A stretch of 64,000 bases of DNA from Marinithermus hydrothermalis DSM 14884 (GCF_000195335.1 NC_015387.1:56001-120000); one strand, 5' to 3'; numbered from the stretch's first letter, positions 24,077-33,339 are shown. Notes: a model not told the origin generated them from the letters alone. Translations and numbers: made by a program.

Positions 24077-24820
24077 TTACTGACGATTCCCGACACCCTC
24101 CTGAGGTTCGTGAGGGCGGCGGGAGCGCCGGAAGGCGAGGAAGAGCGCGAGACCCCCCAGGGCCCAAAGCCCGAGGGCGGCCCCCCGCCACAAGGAGAAG
24201 CGCAGCCCGGCCCGGGCGGGGGGGAGGACGCCGCTCGCGTACACCGCCGCTTGGTTCCGAGCGAGCACGTCCACCGCACGCGGCGCCGCCTCGGGGCCCT
24301 CCAGCCGCCAGGGGCCGCCGCCAGGACGCACCGCGCGGAACCCCCAGGGCTCGAACGGGTCGTACAGGCCGACCGCGACGTAGTACCCGTACGGGCCGGG
24401 GGGGAGGTCGGTGTGGATGCGGATCCATTCCCCGTCCCGTTCGGCGCGCACGGGGCGGGGCAGGACGCCCGGCGCGCGGGCTTCGGCGCCCCAGCCGGTG
24501 AGGAGGTAGGCGCGCTCCCACCCCTGGCCCTTGGGGGTGCGGAGGCCCGCGCCGGGCAGGACCTCCTCCCCTCCGGGGCCGGTATCCACGTAGATGGCGA
24601 TCACGGGCAGCGAGAAGCCAAGCGGCGCCTCCGCGGGGTTCGGGTACCGATCGAGCCGCACGGAGAGCACGAGGTTCGCGTCCTGGACCGTGACCTCGAA
24701 CCCCGTGAGGTCCGCGAACCCCACCTCCTGGTACACGGGCGCGGTGGGGTAGGCGTACCCCGGGCCGCGGTCGTCGCCGGCGGGGTCGAGGAGGGCTAGA
24801 GCGAGGAGCAGCCAGATCAT
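24077..24820 (-). CDS. Membrane-anchored protein with glucodextranase-C-like domain
   Basis: A 247-residue protein: short signal sequence (MIWLLLALALL), then a domain beginning DPAGDDRGPGYAYPTAPVYQEVGFADLTGFEV, which is the hallmark start of the C-terminal binding module of glucodextranase/pullulanase-type enzymes, and a C-terminal transmembrane helix (GAALGLWALGGLALFLAF) with a basic tail. Without a catalytic domain it may bind surface glycans. ATG 24820 overlaps the yvcK stop by four bases. Confidence 0.8.
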   Translation of the reverse strand: MIWLLLALALLDPAGDDRGPGYAYPTAPVYQEVGFADLTGFEVTVQDANLVLSVRLDRYPNPAEAPLGFSLPVIAIYVDTGPGGEEVLPGAGLRTPKGQGWERAYLLTGWGAEARAPGVLPRPVRAERDGEWIRIHTDLPPGPYGYYVAVGLYDPFEPWGFRAVRPGGGPWRLEGPEAAPRAVDVLARNQAAVYASGVLPPARAGLRFSLWRGAALGLWALGGLALFLAFRRSRRPHEPQEGVGNRQ

Positions 24821-26037
24821 CGCGCTAATCCTATCAAGGCGCGCACCACCTTCTCGGGGTCGTGCTGCGCGAGGGGGCCGGCCTCCAGGAAGTCGCCCGC
24901 GATGACCCGCACCCCATCGGCCTCGAAGGGACGGGGGTCGAACGCCACGGGCTCCTGGCCTTCGGCGCGGTACCGGGCGAGCACGGGATCGGGGATCGGG
25001 GCGGTGTTGACCAGCACCACGTCCGGGCGGCGGCCCAGGTGCTCGGCGACCGCCTTGTAGTGCGCGTAGGCGTCCATCCCGTCCGTCTCGCCGCACTCGG
25101 TCATGATGTTCACCAGGTACACCAGGCGGCCTTTGGCCTCCCGAACCGTGCGGCTGACTTCGGGGGTGAGGAAGCTGGGGATCACGCTGGTGTAGAGGCT
25201 GCCCGGCCCCAGCACGATCAGGCGCGCTTGGCGTAGGGCTGCCACCACCTCGGGCATGGCCGGCACCTCCGCCGGCTCGAGGCCCACCCGCCGTACCGGC
25301 CGGCCCACCTCTCTCAGCCGGGTCTCGCCGGTCTCGACGCGGCCGTCCATGAACTCCGCCACGAGCCGGGCCGGCTCGGGGGTGGAGGGGTAGACCGCGC
25401 CGCGCAGGGCAAGGGCGCGGTTGGCCTCCCGGAGGGCTTCGGCAAAGTCCCCGGTGAGCTCGTAGAGGCTCACGAGGAACAGGTTCCCGAAGGTATGCCC
25501 CGCGAGCTCACCGCCGCGGCGGAAGCGGTACTGCATCAGGGTGGGGAGCCGCTCGGCGTCGGAGAGGGCGGCCAGGCAGTCCACCAGGTCCCCTACCGCG
25601 GGCACGCCGAACGAGCGGCGGAGCCGCCCGGTCGAGCCACCGTCATCGGTCACGGCGACCACTGCGGTGAGGTGCGTGGTGTGCTGCTTCAAGCCCTTCA
25701 GCACGCGGCTGAGCCCCGTGCCCCCGCCGAGCGCGACGATGTGCGGGCCGGCCTCGAGCTTGCGGCGGACGTACACCACCTCGGGCACCTGGTCGGGGTC
25801 GGTGAGGGCGGAGAGCATGCTGCGGTTCATCGTGCGGATACCGATCACGAACACCCCAAACCCCAGGGTGAAGAGGAGGAGGCCCGAGGCCCAAAGGGGG
25901 AGGTTCAAGAGGACGGCCCAGCGGGCGAGCTCGATCATCCAGTCCAGTACGGGACCCTGCCAGGAGAGCTGCGCCACCCCCAAGAACATGAGGAGCATGC
26001 CGAGAAAGGCGACGAAGGCGTAGCGCTTGACGCGCAT
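24817..26037 (-). CDS. yvcK: YvcK/CofD-like gluconeogenesis factor with N-terminal membrane helices
   Basis: A 406-residue protein. Residues ~1-80 contain two transmembrane helices; the CofD-like domain follows with IVALGGGTGLSRVLKGLKQHT, VAVTDDGGSTGRLRRSFGVPAVGDL, HTFGNLFLVSLYELTGDF and GPGSLYTSVIPSFL. In Firmicutes YvcK binds UDP-sugars and supports gluconeogenic growth and cell-wall synthesis. Its position directly after rapZ matches the conserved rapZ-yvcK pair. ATG 26037 is chosen at the start of the hydrophobic region; a start further upstream cannot be excluded. Confidence 0.92.
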   Translation of the reverse strand: MRVKRYAFVAFLGMLLMFLGVAQLSWQGPVLDWMIELARWAVLLNLPLWASGLLLFTLGFGVFVIGIRTMNRSMLSALTDPDQVPEVVYVRRKLEAGPHIVALGGGTGLSRVLKGLKQHTTHLTAVVAVTDDGGSTGRLRRSFGVPAVGDLVDCLAALSDAERLPTLMQYRFRRGGELAGHTFGNLFLVSLYELTGDFAEALREANRALALRGAVYPSTPEPARLVAEFMDGRVETGETRLREVGRPVRRVGLEPAEVPAMPEVVAALRQARLIVLGPGSLYTSVIPSFLTPEVSRTVREAKGRLVYLVNIMTECGETDGMDAYAHYKAVAEHLGRRPDVVLVNTAPIPDPVLARYRAEGQEPVAFDPRPFEADGVRVIAGDFLEAGPLAQHDPEKVVRALIGLAR

Positions 26038-26077
26038 GCCCGGAAGCAGCCACCGGGTACTGGGCAGGGAAGGGCGT

Positions 26078-26911
26078 TTATTCCTTGTCCACATCGCGGT
26101 GCTCCACCTCGAGCGTGAACCGGCTGGCGAGGTCCTCCCCGAGCCGAATGGCGGTCGCGACGCTGCGGTGCCGGCCCCCGGTACAACCGATCGCGACGGT
26201 GTAGAGGCCTCGCCCGGCCTGGCGCGCGGCGTCGGCGGCCAGGCCGGTGGTGGTGAGGAGGGCGCGGTAGTACGCCTCGAACTCCGGCCGGAAGATGTAC
26301 GCGGCCACCTCGGGGTCCGCGCCGGTGCGGGGCTTGAGCTTGGGGGCGTAGTGCGGGTTGGGCAAGGCCCGGACGTCCAGGACCAGGTCGGCCTCCCGCG
26401 GGGGACCCCACTTGAAGCCGAAGGAGACCAAGCGCAGCACGAAGGCTTCCGCTTCGCCCAGGTAGGTGCTGAGGAAGGCCTTAAGGTCACGCGGGGTTTT
26501 CTGGCTGGTGTCCACGACCACGTCGGCCAACGCCCGTACGGGCGCGAGGGCGCGGCGTTCCTGGGCGATCTCCGCGAGGAGGTTGCCCGTGCCCAAGGGG
26601 TGGACCCGTCGCGTGAGGTTGTAGCGCTTGAGCAGAACCTCGGAGCTCGCCTCGAGGTACACCACCTGTACCCGCACCCCGGCCTGGCGCAGCGTGGCGA
26701 GGGCGGCCTCGAGGTCGGGCAGGAAGGCTTCGGCGCGGATGTCCACCACCGCGGCGGCCCGCTTTAGCCCTTGGGCCTCGAGGGTCTCGACAAGGGCGGG
26801 CCAGAGGGGCGGGGGGAGGTTGTCCACCGCGAAGTACCCCAGGTCCTCCAGCGCGAACCGGGCGGTGGTCTTGCCGGCCCCGGACATTCCGCTGATCACC
26901 ACGAACCGCAT
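26078..26911 (-). CDS. rapZ: RapZ family RNase adapter/nucleotide-binding protein
   Basis: A 277-residue protein with an N-terminal P-loop (ISGMSGAGKTTARFALEDLGYFAVDNLPP) and the conserved C-terminal domain containing SFGFKWGPPREADLVLDVRALPNPHY and TVAIGCTGGRHRSVATA. In enteric bacteria RapZ controls glucosamine-6-phosphate synthase through small RNAs; the ancestral role in other phyla is less clear. glmU of the same amino-sugar pathway lies elsewhere in the window. ATG 26911 begins the P-loop strand, as in the family. Confidence 0.95.
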   Translation of the reverse strand: MRFVVISGMSGAGKTTARFALEDLGYFAVDNLPPPLWPALVETLEAQGLKRAAAVVDIRAEAFLPDLEAALATLRQAGVRVQVVYLEASSEVLLKRYNLTRRVHPLGTGNLLAEIAQERRALAPVRALADVVVDTSQKTPRDLKAFLSTYLGEAEAFVLRLVSFGFKWGPPREADLVLDVRALPNPHYAPKLKPRTGADPEVAAYIFRPEFEAYYRALLTTTGLAADAARQAGRGLYTVAIGCTGGRHRSVATAIRLGEDLASRFTLEVEHRDVDKE

Positions 26912-26921
26912 CCCTGTTAGT

Positions 26922-27743
26922 CTACCGTGGCGCGTTTGCGTCGAGGAGGGCCTCGATCGCGCGCCGCCACCCCACAGGACCCACCCCCCGCACCCGCTGG
27001 AGGCCCGCGAGCGGCATCGCTTCCCAGCCGCCCGTGGGTTTCTCAACCAGGATGGGGCGGTCGACCGCCTCGAGCATCGGGCGGTCGTTCGGGCCGTCCC
27101 CGAGGGCTACGGTGTACACCGGGCCGAACGCTTTGCGGAAGAGGGCGGTGAGGATGCGGACCGCGCGGCCCTTGTCGCTGGGGCCCGTCGCGTGGTAAAA
27201 GCGCCCCCCGTGCGTCCAGCGCAGTCCCGCGGCCTGGATGGCCTCGAGGATTCGCCGGACCTCGTCCGGGCTGCCCTCGAGCACGAGGGTTTCGTCGTAC
27301 TCGCGGGCTTGAGCGCGCCGGGCAGCCTCGAGGCTCAGGCCGGTGCGCGCCGCGACCTCCTGGGGGGTGAGGTCCCCGAACCCCCGAACGGGCAGGCCGA
27401 GCCGAGCCTCGATCGCTTTGAGGCGGCGGCGGATCTCGGGGTAAGGGAGGCCCAGCTCCAGGACCTGGTACCCGTCCCGGGCCGCGGCGCCTTCGAGGGG
27501 GAAGGGGAAGTACCCCTCAGGGATGAAGATCGCCCCGCCGTTTTCGGCGATGAAGGGGTCGGTGACGCCGAGGGCCTGGCGGTGCACTTCGAGCTCCGCG
27601 CGGGTCTTGGCGGAGCAGAAGACGACCGGGATGCCGCGGGCTTGGAGCGCGGCGAGCGCGGGGCGGGCCGCGTCCGCGCGGTAGGTGGTGGGGTCGAGCA
27701 GCGTGCCGTCCAGGTCGGTAAAGACGACGAGGTGGGGGGTCAT
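26922..27743 (-). CDS. mpgP: Mannosyl-3-phosphoglycerate phosphatase
   Basis: HAD-superfamily phosphatase, 273 residues, that removes phosphate from mannosyl-3-phosphoglycerate to give the compatible solute mannosylglycerate. Motif I is [10 protein letters not shown] with the two catalytic Asp, motif [15 protein letters not shown], the lysine in GPSDKGRAV and motif [18 protein letters not shown]. It overlaps mpgS by four bases, and the pairing identifies it more specifically than the HAD motifs alone. Confidence 0.95.
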   Translation of the reverse strand: MTPHLVVFTDLDGTLLDPTTYRADAARPALAALQARGIPVVFCSAKTRAELEVHRQALGVTDPFIAENGGAIFIPEGYFPFPLEGAAARDGYQVLELGLPYPEIRRRLKAIEARLGLPVRGFGDLTPQEVAARTGLSLEAARRAQAREYDETLVLEGSPDEVRRILEAIQAAGLRWTHGGRFYHATGPSDKGRAVRILTALFRKAFGPVYTVALGDGPNDRPMLEAVDRPILVEKPTGGWEAMPLAGLQRVRGVGPVGWRRAIEALLDANAPR

Positions 27744-28924
27744 GGTTGGGGGACGCTGAAGCGGGCGCGGTGCGGGCGCAGGGCCTCGGCGAAGGCGTCG
27801 AGGTCCGCCGTCATGGGGGGGGCGATCAGACGCGGGGCGGGCGGGGCCGTCTGCCCTTCCTCCAGGGCCTTGTGCCGCTCGAGGTCCTCGAGGATCAGGG
27901 TGCGGGTCACCTCCTCGGCGAGGGCGGAGTGGTAGACCGTGCCGGTGCAGGCCCGCAGCATGGCCGCGATGTGCGCATTCCCTTTTTCTTCGTGTAGGTG
28001 CGGGTTGCGGGTCTCGATCTGGAAGACCTCCACCCCGTGCTCCGCCACCTCGGGCGGGTCGATGGGGTGGAGGCCGCCGAACCGCTCGAAGATCGAGACG
28101 AGCTCCTGGGGCTCGATCGCGTACCCGGAGGCGTAGGGGAGGAGCCGGGCGAGCGTCCAGGTCATGGCGTGCTCGCCGGCGCAGGCCGTCTTGATCACGT
28201 CGGTCTCGAACCCGGTGTGCATCGAGAGGAGGGAGTTCATGGCCCGGTTGGTTTTCTCGGAGACCCGGCCCCATTTGCGGAAGAAGAGCCCTTCCTCCTC
28301 GTTGGGTTTGGGTTTGTACCGCCAGAGGATCCGCACCATGGCGTAGGGGGTCTGGGCCAGGGCGAACCCCGCGGCGTAGCAGCGCACGTACTCCCAGACC
28401 GCGCCGGGGAAGTAGTTGTCCGCGTCGATGAACCCCACGTACTCCCGGCCCGCGAGGCGCGCGAAGAGCATGGCGAGGATCATGCCCTCGGCCTTGCCGC
28501 TGCGCACGAGCCCGTCCTCGTCCAAGAGGTCGGCGTACCCGGAGGCGCGCGCCGCCTCGGCCAGGAGGGGGTCTTTCTGGTGGAAGATCAGGGCGCGGCG
28601 GCGGGTGAAGTGGCAGAACTCCTCCAGGGTATCCCGCTCCATCTTGAAGCGGTCCGGCGTGCTGTTGGAGGCCACGATGATCAGGCAGTCGTGCGGCACG
28701 CCGGAGAGAACGCCTTCGAAGAGCTTGAGCTTCTCGTTGCGGGTGGGGATGACGATGGCCATGCGCTCGAGGACCTGCCGTAGGGTGTCTTCCTCGAGCT
28801 TTTTGACCGCGACGTACTCGTGCGTGTCTCGGGTGTGCCCGGAGTCGAGCTCCAAAACCTTTTGGACCTCGTGGATCTTGACGGAACCGAAGCGTTCCGT
28901 GTGCCGGGGCAACTCGATGCGCAC
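27740..28924 (-). CDS. mpgS: Mannosyl-3-phosphoglycerate synthase
   Basis: GT55 glycosyltransferase of 394 residues that transfers mannose from GDP-mannose to 3-phosphoglycerate, the committed step to mannosylglycerate, a heat- and salt-stress solute of thermophiles. Features are [19 protein letters not shown], the nucleotide-sugar DAD in [19 protein letters not shown] and [26 protein letters not shown]. It forms a two-gene unit with mpgP. Together with the betaine importer this marks the window as rich in osmoadaptation genes. Confidence 0.96.
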   Translation of the reverse strand: MRIELPRHTERFGSVKIHEVQKVLELDSGHTRDTHEYVAVKKLEEDTLRQVLERMAIVIPTRNEKLKLFEGVLSGVPHDCLIIVASNSTPDRFKMERDTLEEFCHFTRRRALIFHQKDPLLAEAARASGYADLLDEDGLVRSGKAEGMILAMLFARLAGREYVGFIDADNYFPGAVWEYVRCYAAGFALAQTPYAMVRILWRYKPKPNEEEGLFFRKWGRVSEKTNRAMNSLLSMHTGFETDVIKTACAGEHAMTWTLARLLPYASGYAIEPQELVSIFERFGGLHPIDPPEVAEHGVEVFQIETRNPHLHEEKGNAHIAAMLRACTGTVYHSALAEEVTRTLILEDLERHKALEEGQTAPPAPRLIAPPMTADLDAFAEALRPHRARFSVPQP

Positions 28925-28947
28925 GCCTCTAGTTTACCAAGGGGCGG

Positions 28948-29220
28948 CTAGACGAACTTCTTGAGGACGGTAGCGATCTCGTCCGGTTTGGCGGCGTTGC
29001 CCTCGGCGACCTCGGCGGCGCAGAGCACGAGGAACTCCTTGAGGATCACGTTCGCTGCGGACTCCATGGCTTTCTTGGTCGCGGTCATCTGGGTGAGGAC
29101 CTCGTCGCAAGGCCGCCCTTCCTGGACCATTTTTTGCAGGCCGCGGACCTGGCCTTCGATGCGGCGGAGGCGCTTGAGGATGCTTTCGACGACTTCGGGG
29201 CCTAGGTCGGTCGTATTCAT
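28948..29220 (-). CDS. CsoR-family repressor, CstR-like (metal-ligand His replaced by Phe)
   Basis: A 90-residue all-helical DUF156 repressor. The first Cys is in GRPCDEVLTQ (Cys38) and the second in LVLCAAEV (Cys67). The copper-ligand His, four residues before the second Cys in CsoR, is Phe63 here, so tetrahedral Cu(I) binding is unlikely. Two Cys without the His is the pattern of the persulfide sensor CstR. No efflux or sulfur gene is adjacent; a TATAAT nine bases upstream and G/C tracts around it suggest autoregulation. Confidence 0.87.
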   Translation of the reverse strand: MNTTDLGPEVVESILKRLRRIEGQVRGLQKMVQEGRPCDEVLTQMTATKKAMESAANVILKEFLVLCAAEVAEGNAAKPDEIATVLKKFV

Positions 29221-29224
29221 AGCG

Positions 29225-29251
29225 CCCCCATTATATACCGGTACCCCCTAT
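29225..29251 (-). promoter_or_regulatory. Promoter/operator of the CsoR-family gene
   Basis: TATAAT on the minus strand (29230-29235) ends nine bases before the ATG. It is flanked by C5 tracts at 29225-29229 and 29244-29248 with ACCGGT between, the G/C-tract-plus-AT style of CsoR-family operators. The assignment is by position and style, not by a matched consensus. Confidence 0.45.
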
Positions 29252-29280
29252 CTACATAAGGCTAAACTCAGGAAGCGTGT

Positions 29281-30615
29281 TCAGATCTCGTCCTTGGCCA
29301 GGTCGTTAAAGCGCACGTGCGCCGCGTGGAACTGCAGCTCCACCGTGCCTGTGGGGCCGTTGCGCTGCTTCCCGATGATGATCTCCGCGATCCCCGCCTT
29401 CTCCGAGTGGGGGTTGTAGTAGTCGTCCCGGTAGATGAAGACCACCAGGTCTGCGTCCTGCTCGATCGAGCCGGACTCCCGGAGGTCCGAGAGCATGGGG
29501 CGTTTGTTGGGGCGCTGCTCGACCGCGCGGGAGAGCTGGCTGAGCGCGATGACCGGCACGTTCAACTCACGCGCGAGCCCCTTAAGCCCCCGGGAGATCG
29601 CCGCGATCTCCTGCTGGCGGTTCTCCCCGTTCCGGCCTGTCTGCCCGCCGGACATGAGCTGCAGGTAGTCGATCACGATCAGGCCTAGCTTGTGCTGGCT
29701 CATGAGCCGGCGCGCGCGGGCCCGGAGCTCCATCAGGGTCATGTCCGGCGTGTCGTCGATATAGATCGGGGCTTCCGCCAGGCGGCCCGCGACGTCCACG
29801 AGCCGCGCGAAATCCCGGTCGGAGAGCTGCCCTTGGCGCAAGCGGTTCATGTCGATGCGCGCCTCGCTGCACAGCATGCGCGTCACGAGCTGGATCGCGG
29901 GCATCTCCAGCGAGAAGATCGCGACCGGCTGCTCCCCTCGGAGCGCGACGTTCTGCGCGATGGTCAGCGCGAACGCGGTCTTTCCCATCGAGGGGCGCGC
30001 CGCGATGATGTTGAGGGAGCCCGGGGTCAACCCCCCGATCATCTCGTCCAGGTCGCGAAACCCCGTCGCAACCCCGCTCGGCAAGCCCTGGTGCTCGTAG
30101 AGCAGGTTGATGTGCTCAAAGGTCTCGTGCACGAGCTCCTTCATCGTCTGGAACTCGTGCTGCGGCCCCTGCACCGAGACCTCGAGGATCTTCTTCCCTG
30201 CCGCGTCTAGGATCTCGTCCAGGCTGCCGGCCTCGTCGTAGGCCAGGCGCATCACCTCGCCCGCCGCGGCGATCAAACGGCGCAGGGTGGCCTTCTCCGC
30301 CACGATGCGGGCGTAGTGCTCCGCGTACGCCGCGGTCGGCGTGCTCTCCGAGAGCCCCACCAGGTAAGTGACGCCGCCCACCGCCTCGAGCTCCCCCCGG
30401 CTGCGGAGCTCCTCGGTGAGCGTGACCAGGTCCACCGGTTCGTTGCGCGCGGCGAGGGCCTCGATGGCCGTCCAGATCTTGCGGTGGGCCTCCTTATAGA
30501 AGGAGTTCGCGGTGATCACGCCCTCGAGGCGGTTGAGGATCTCGTTATCGAGCAGCACCGCGCCGAGCACGCTGGTCTCGGCCTCCAGGTTGTGGGGGGG
30601 TACCCGTCCCTCCAT
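29281..30615 (-). CDS. dnaB: Replicative DNA helicase DnaB
   Basis: Hexameric 5'-3' helicase of the replication fork, 444 residues. The N-terminal DnaG-interaction domain (PPHNLEAETSVLGAVLLDNEI) precedes the RecA-like ATPase with Walker A ARPSMGKTAFAL, the LEMP segment in PVAIFSLEMPAIQLVTRML, Walker B GLIVIDYLQLMSG and the QLSRAVEQRPNKRPMLSDLRESGSIEQDAD block. No intein is present. It follows rplI in the common ribosomal-protein/dnaB cluster. Confidence 0.97.
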   Translation of the reverse strand: MEGRVPPHNLEAETSVLGAVLLDNEILNRLEGVITANSFYKEAHRKIWTAIEALAARNEPVDLVTLTEELRSRGELEAVGGVTYLVGLSESTPTAAYAEHYARIVAEKATLRRLIAAAGEVMRLAYDEAGSLDEILDAAGKKILEVSVQGPQHEFQTMKELVHETFEHINLLYEHQGLPSGVATGFRDLDEMIGGLTPGSLNIIAARPSMGKTAFALTIAQNVALRGEQPVAIFSLEMPAIQLVTRMLCSEARIDMNRLRQGQLSDRDFARLVDVAGRLAEAPIYIDDTPDMTLMELRARARRLMSQHKLGLIVIDYLQLMSGGQTGRNGENRQQEIAAISRGLKGLARELNVPVIALSQLSRAVEQRPNKRPMLSDLRESGSIEQDADLVVFIYRDDYYNPHSEKAGIAEIIIGKQRNGPTGTVELQFHAAHVRFNDLAKDEI

Positions 30616-30724
30616 ACGCGCCGTCCCCTACGCCCGCTGTACCGCCGCGGGAGAAGAGTAACCCAGGGCCCAGGACCAGTCTATCCCCTCCAGCGTCCCA
30701 AGCCCTGGGGTCCTAGCGGTCGGG

Positions 30725-31189
30725 TTAGGCCTCTTCCTCCAGCGCCTCCACCACCACCTTGAGGGTCATGGGCACCTCAGGGTGCGGCTTGTACGCGATC
30801 GCGTACTCGCCCAGCTCCTTGATGGGTCGGGTGAGGTCCAGCCGCTTCGGGTCGATCTCGATCCCGTGCTGGGCCTTCAAGGCCTCGGCGATGTCGCGGC
30901 CGGTGACCGAACCGTAGATCTTGGTCTCGCCCGCCCGCACCCGGATCACGAGCGTCAGGTCCTCCAGGATCTCCTTCAGGCGTTCGGCCTCGGCCTTCCG
31001 CTCCGCGGCGCGCTTGGCCTGCGCCCGGATCTTGGCCTCGAGGGCCTTCAGGTTCGATTCCGTCGCGGGGACCGCGTACCCGCGGGGGAACAGGTAGTTG
31101 CGGGCGTACCCGGGGCGGACCCGCACCACCTGCCCCACGTCGCCCAGGTTCTCCAGGGGCTCGAGCAGGATTACCTTCATCGCCTTCAT
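30725..31189 (-). CDS. rplI: 50S ribosomal protein L9
   Basis: A 154-residue L9 with the N-terminal signature MKVILLEPLENLGDVGQVVRVRPGYARNYLFPRGYA, the long connecting helix and the C-terminal domain. GGAGG lies seven bases upstream of ATG 31189, so the protein has three extra residues (MKA) before the usual MKVILLEP. Part of rpsF-ssb-rpsR-rplI. Confidence 0.97.
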   Translation of the reverse strand: MKAMKVILLEPLENLGDVGQVVRVRPGYARNYLFPRGYAVPATESNLKALEAKIRAQAKRAAERKAEAERLKEILEDLTLVIRVRAGETKIYGSVTGRDIAEALKAQHGIEIDPKRLDLTRPIKELGEYAIAYKPHPEVPMTLKVVVEALEEEA

Positions 31190-31200
31190 CCCGCTGCCTC

Positions 31201-31455
31201 CTATTTGCGCACCAGCTTCTCGGTGAACGGAACGATCGCCAGGATGCGGGCGCGCTTGATCATCTGGGCGAGGCGGCGCTGGTGTTTCGCGCACACGCCC
31301 GTACGGCGGCGCGGCAGAATCTTGCCCGTCTCGGACAAGAACCGCATCAACATCTCCCGGTTCCGGTAGTCGGTGATCTCGAGTTCACCCGTGCAGAACT
31401 GGCAAACCTTGGGTTTGCGGAACCTTCTTGGACGCGAGGCTCGTTTCGTGCTCAA
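31201..31455 (-). CDS. rpsR: 30S ribosomal protein S18
   Basis: An 84-residue S18. A zinc-binding-type set is visible: VCQFC near residue 20 and GVCAKHQRRLAQMIKRAR. The start overlaps the ssb stop by four bases. Confidence 0.97.
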   Translation of the reverse strand: MSTKRASRPRRFRKPKVCQFCTGELEITDYRNREMLMRFLSETGKILPRRRTGVCAKHQRRLAQMIKRARILAIVPFTEKLVRK

Positions 31456-32258
31456 AACGGCAAATCCTCCTCCGGCGGGAAATCCTCTAGGCCTTCGTCA
31501 ATGTCCACCCCACCCGTCTGGGCCATCTGGGAACCGGTCCCGCCACCTCCGGGGCCACGGGTGAGGCGTTCCAGCCGCTGCGCTTCCACCCGCGTGATGA
31601 AGCGCCGTTCTCCCGTCTGCGTGGTCCAGGAGTCGTTGACCAGGCGGCCGATCACGAGCACGCCGTCGCCTTTCTTGAGGCTGGCGGCCCACTCGGCCAG
31701 GTCCCTCCAGGCTTGAACCTCGACGAAGTGCGTCTTCTCCTGCTCCCCCGCGCGCGTGGAGAACCGTTCGTTCACCGCGAGGCCCATGCGGGTGACCGCG
31801 GTGCCTTGCGGCGTGTAGCGCAGCTCGGGGTCGCGCGTGAGGTTGCCGATCAGCGTGACCTGGTTCAACCCCGCACGCAGCCGCTCCTGCCCCCGGGCGT
31901 CGGTCACGGTCAGGTCCGCGCCCTTGCCCTCGGGGTTCAGGGGTTCGATCCGGTCCACGCGCACGTCCAGCGCGCTGCGACGACCGCCCTCGGCCTCCCA
32001 GCTGCGGTAGTCGAGCCGCCCCTCCACGAACACCGGCGTGCCCGCCGCGAGCTGGTCCGCGAAAAGCTCCGCGTACCGCCCGAACATCTTGACGCGGTGG
32101 TACCAGGCGAGCTCCCGGGGCGTGCCGGCCTCGTCCACGATCTGGTCGTTGCCGGCCACGGTCACCTCGAGGACCGCAAGCCCCCCGGGGGTGTAGCGGA
32201 GCTCAGGGGTTTGGGTCACGCTTCCAATTAGATAGACGCGGTTCAAGCCTTTCGCCAT
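31452..32258 (-). CDS. ssb: Single-stranded DNA-binding protein with two OB folds
   Basis: A 268-residue SSB of the Thermus/Deinococcus type, which works as a dimer because each chain holds two OB folds. The first runs from NRVYLIGSVTQTPELRYTPGGLAVLEVTVA; the second from NQVTLIGNLTRDPELRYTPQGTAVTRMGLAVNERF. The acidic protein-interaction tail DFPPEEDLPF is at the C-terminus. It sits between rpsF and rpsR as in most bacteria. Confidence 0.97.
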   Translation of the reverse strand: MAKGLNRVYLIGSVTQTPELRYTPGGLAVLEVTVAGNDQIVDEAGTPRELAWYHRVKMFGRYAELFADQLAAGTPVFVEGRLDYRSWEAEGGRRSALDVRVDRIEPLNPEGKGADLTVTDARGQERLRAGLNQVTLIGNLTRDPELRYTPQGTAVTRMGLAVNERFSTRAGEQEKTHFVEVQAWRDLAEWAASLKKGDGVLVIGRLVNDSWTTQTGERRFITRVEAQRLERLTRGPGGGGTGSQMAQTGGVDIDEGLEDFPPEEDLPF

Positions 32259-32267
32259 GGGACCATT

Positions 32268-32576
32268 CTACGCCTTCTTGGTCCGCCACTCCGGACGATC
32301 ACGCACGATGAGGACCCGGCGCACGTTATCGCGGACGCGCAGTTCGTTCTCCAGGGGTTTCGCCTTGGCCGGCTCGAGCTCCACGGTGTAGAAGAGGTAG
32401 TACCCCTGGGTGTCCTTCTGGATGGGGTACGCCAGCCGGCGGTTGCCCCACTCCTCCACGCCCTTCACCTCGGCGCCGAACCGCTCGAGGGCCTGCTGGA
32501 TCATGTCCTTCTCGAACTGAAGCTGGTTCGGCTCGAGGTTGGGGTTGAGGATGATGTTCACGTCGTACTGCGGCAT
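32268..32576 (-). CDS. rpsF: 30S ribosomal protein S6
   Basis: A 102-residue S6 (YDVNIILNPNLEPNQLQFEKDMI, WGNRRLAYPIQKDTQGYYLFYTVE). ATG 32576 follows AAGGAGGTGAAC, a strong ribosome binding site, so the longer frame to 32618 is rejected. First gene of the rpsF-ssb-rpsR-rplI unit. Confidence 0.97.
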   Translation of the reverse strand: MPQYDVNIILNPNLEPNQLQFEKDMIQQALERFGAEVKGVEEWGNRRLAYPIQKDTQGYYLFYTVELEPAKAKPLENELRVRDNVRRVLIVRDRPEWRTKKA

Positions 32577-32658
32577 GTTCACCTCCTTTCCCTTTGGGAT
32601 TGGGCCGCTACGGGCCACGGCTAGCCATTATAGCAGGGAAAGGGGGGGCAAGCCACCG

Positions 32659-33339
32659 TTACTCGAGCTCGGCGAGCATCCGCCGGGCCCGCTCCTGGTC
32701 GAACCGGTCCCGCGCGCTTTGGGCGGGCAGCGAAAGGGCCGCCTCCAGCTGGGCGCGTGCCTGCTCGGTGCGATTCATGCGCGAGAGGGCTTCGGCGTAC
32801 TCCACCCGGTGGATGATCACCTCGGGCTCGAGGGCGATCGCCTCCTCGAAGAGGGGAATGACCCGGTCCATCCGCGCACCGTACAAGAACCCCACGCCGC
32901 GCTGCGCGAGCTCCAGGTTCCACAACGCCAGCGCGGTGCGCGCCCCGGCGTGCTGGGGGTCGAGCTCCAGGGTTTTGTTGAGGACGTTCCGCACCTCGCT
33001 CGCCAGGAAGAGGCTTTGCAGGATCCCGCGGTACTGCGCGAGCCGCCCCAGGGCCCGGCCCAGCTCGAAGTACCCCTCCGCGTAGTTCGGGTCGAGCTCG
33101 ATCGCACGCCGCGCCGCCTGCTCGGCGCGGCTGAACCACATCTCGCGCTCGGCGTCGTTCTCCGCGAGGTAGATCGCCTGGAAGCTCGCGGCCTGCGCGG
33201 CGAGGGCCAGGCTCTTGGCCGTGTTCGCTTCGAGGGCCTGCGCGTAGGCCTCCTGGAACCGTCCCTCGGCGATAAGGGCTTTTGGTTGGGCCCAGACCAG
33301 GCCGCACAGGATCCCTAGGATAAAGACAACCTTCCGCAT
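32659..33339 (-). CDS. Exported TPR-repeat protein
   Basis: A 226-residue protein with a signal peptide (VVFILGILCGLVWAQ) followed by TPR-like helical pairs, clearest at ARRAIELDPNYAEGYFELGRALGRLA, LNKTLELDPQHAGARTALALWNLELA and FEEAIALEPEVIIHRVEYAEALSRM. It is a scaffold for protein contacts in the periplasm; partner unknown. It is divergent from another TPR-containing membrane protein. Confidence 0.85.
   Translation of the reverse strand: MRKVVFILGILCGLVWAQPKALIAEGRFQEAYAQALEANTAKSLALAAQAASFQAIYLAENDAEREMWFSRAEQAARRAIELDPNYAEGYFELGRALGRLAQYRGILQSLFLASEVRNVLNKTLELDPQHAGARTALALWNLELAQRGVGFLYGARMDRVIPLFEEAIALEPEVIIHRVEYAEALSRMNRTEQARAQLEAALSLPAQSARDRFDQERARRMLAELE

Noticed and set aside
24821..25096. 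N-terminal extension of the glucodextranase-C-like protein
   Set aside because: It overlaps yvcK coding sequence out of frame; a signal peptide begins at ATG 24820.
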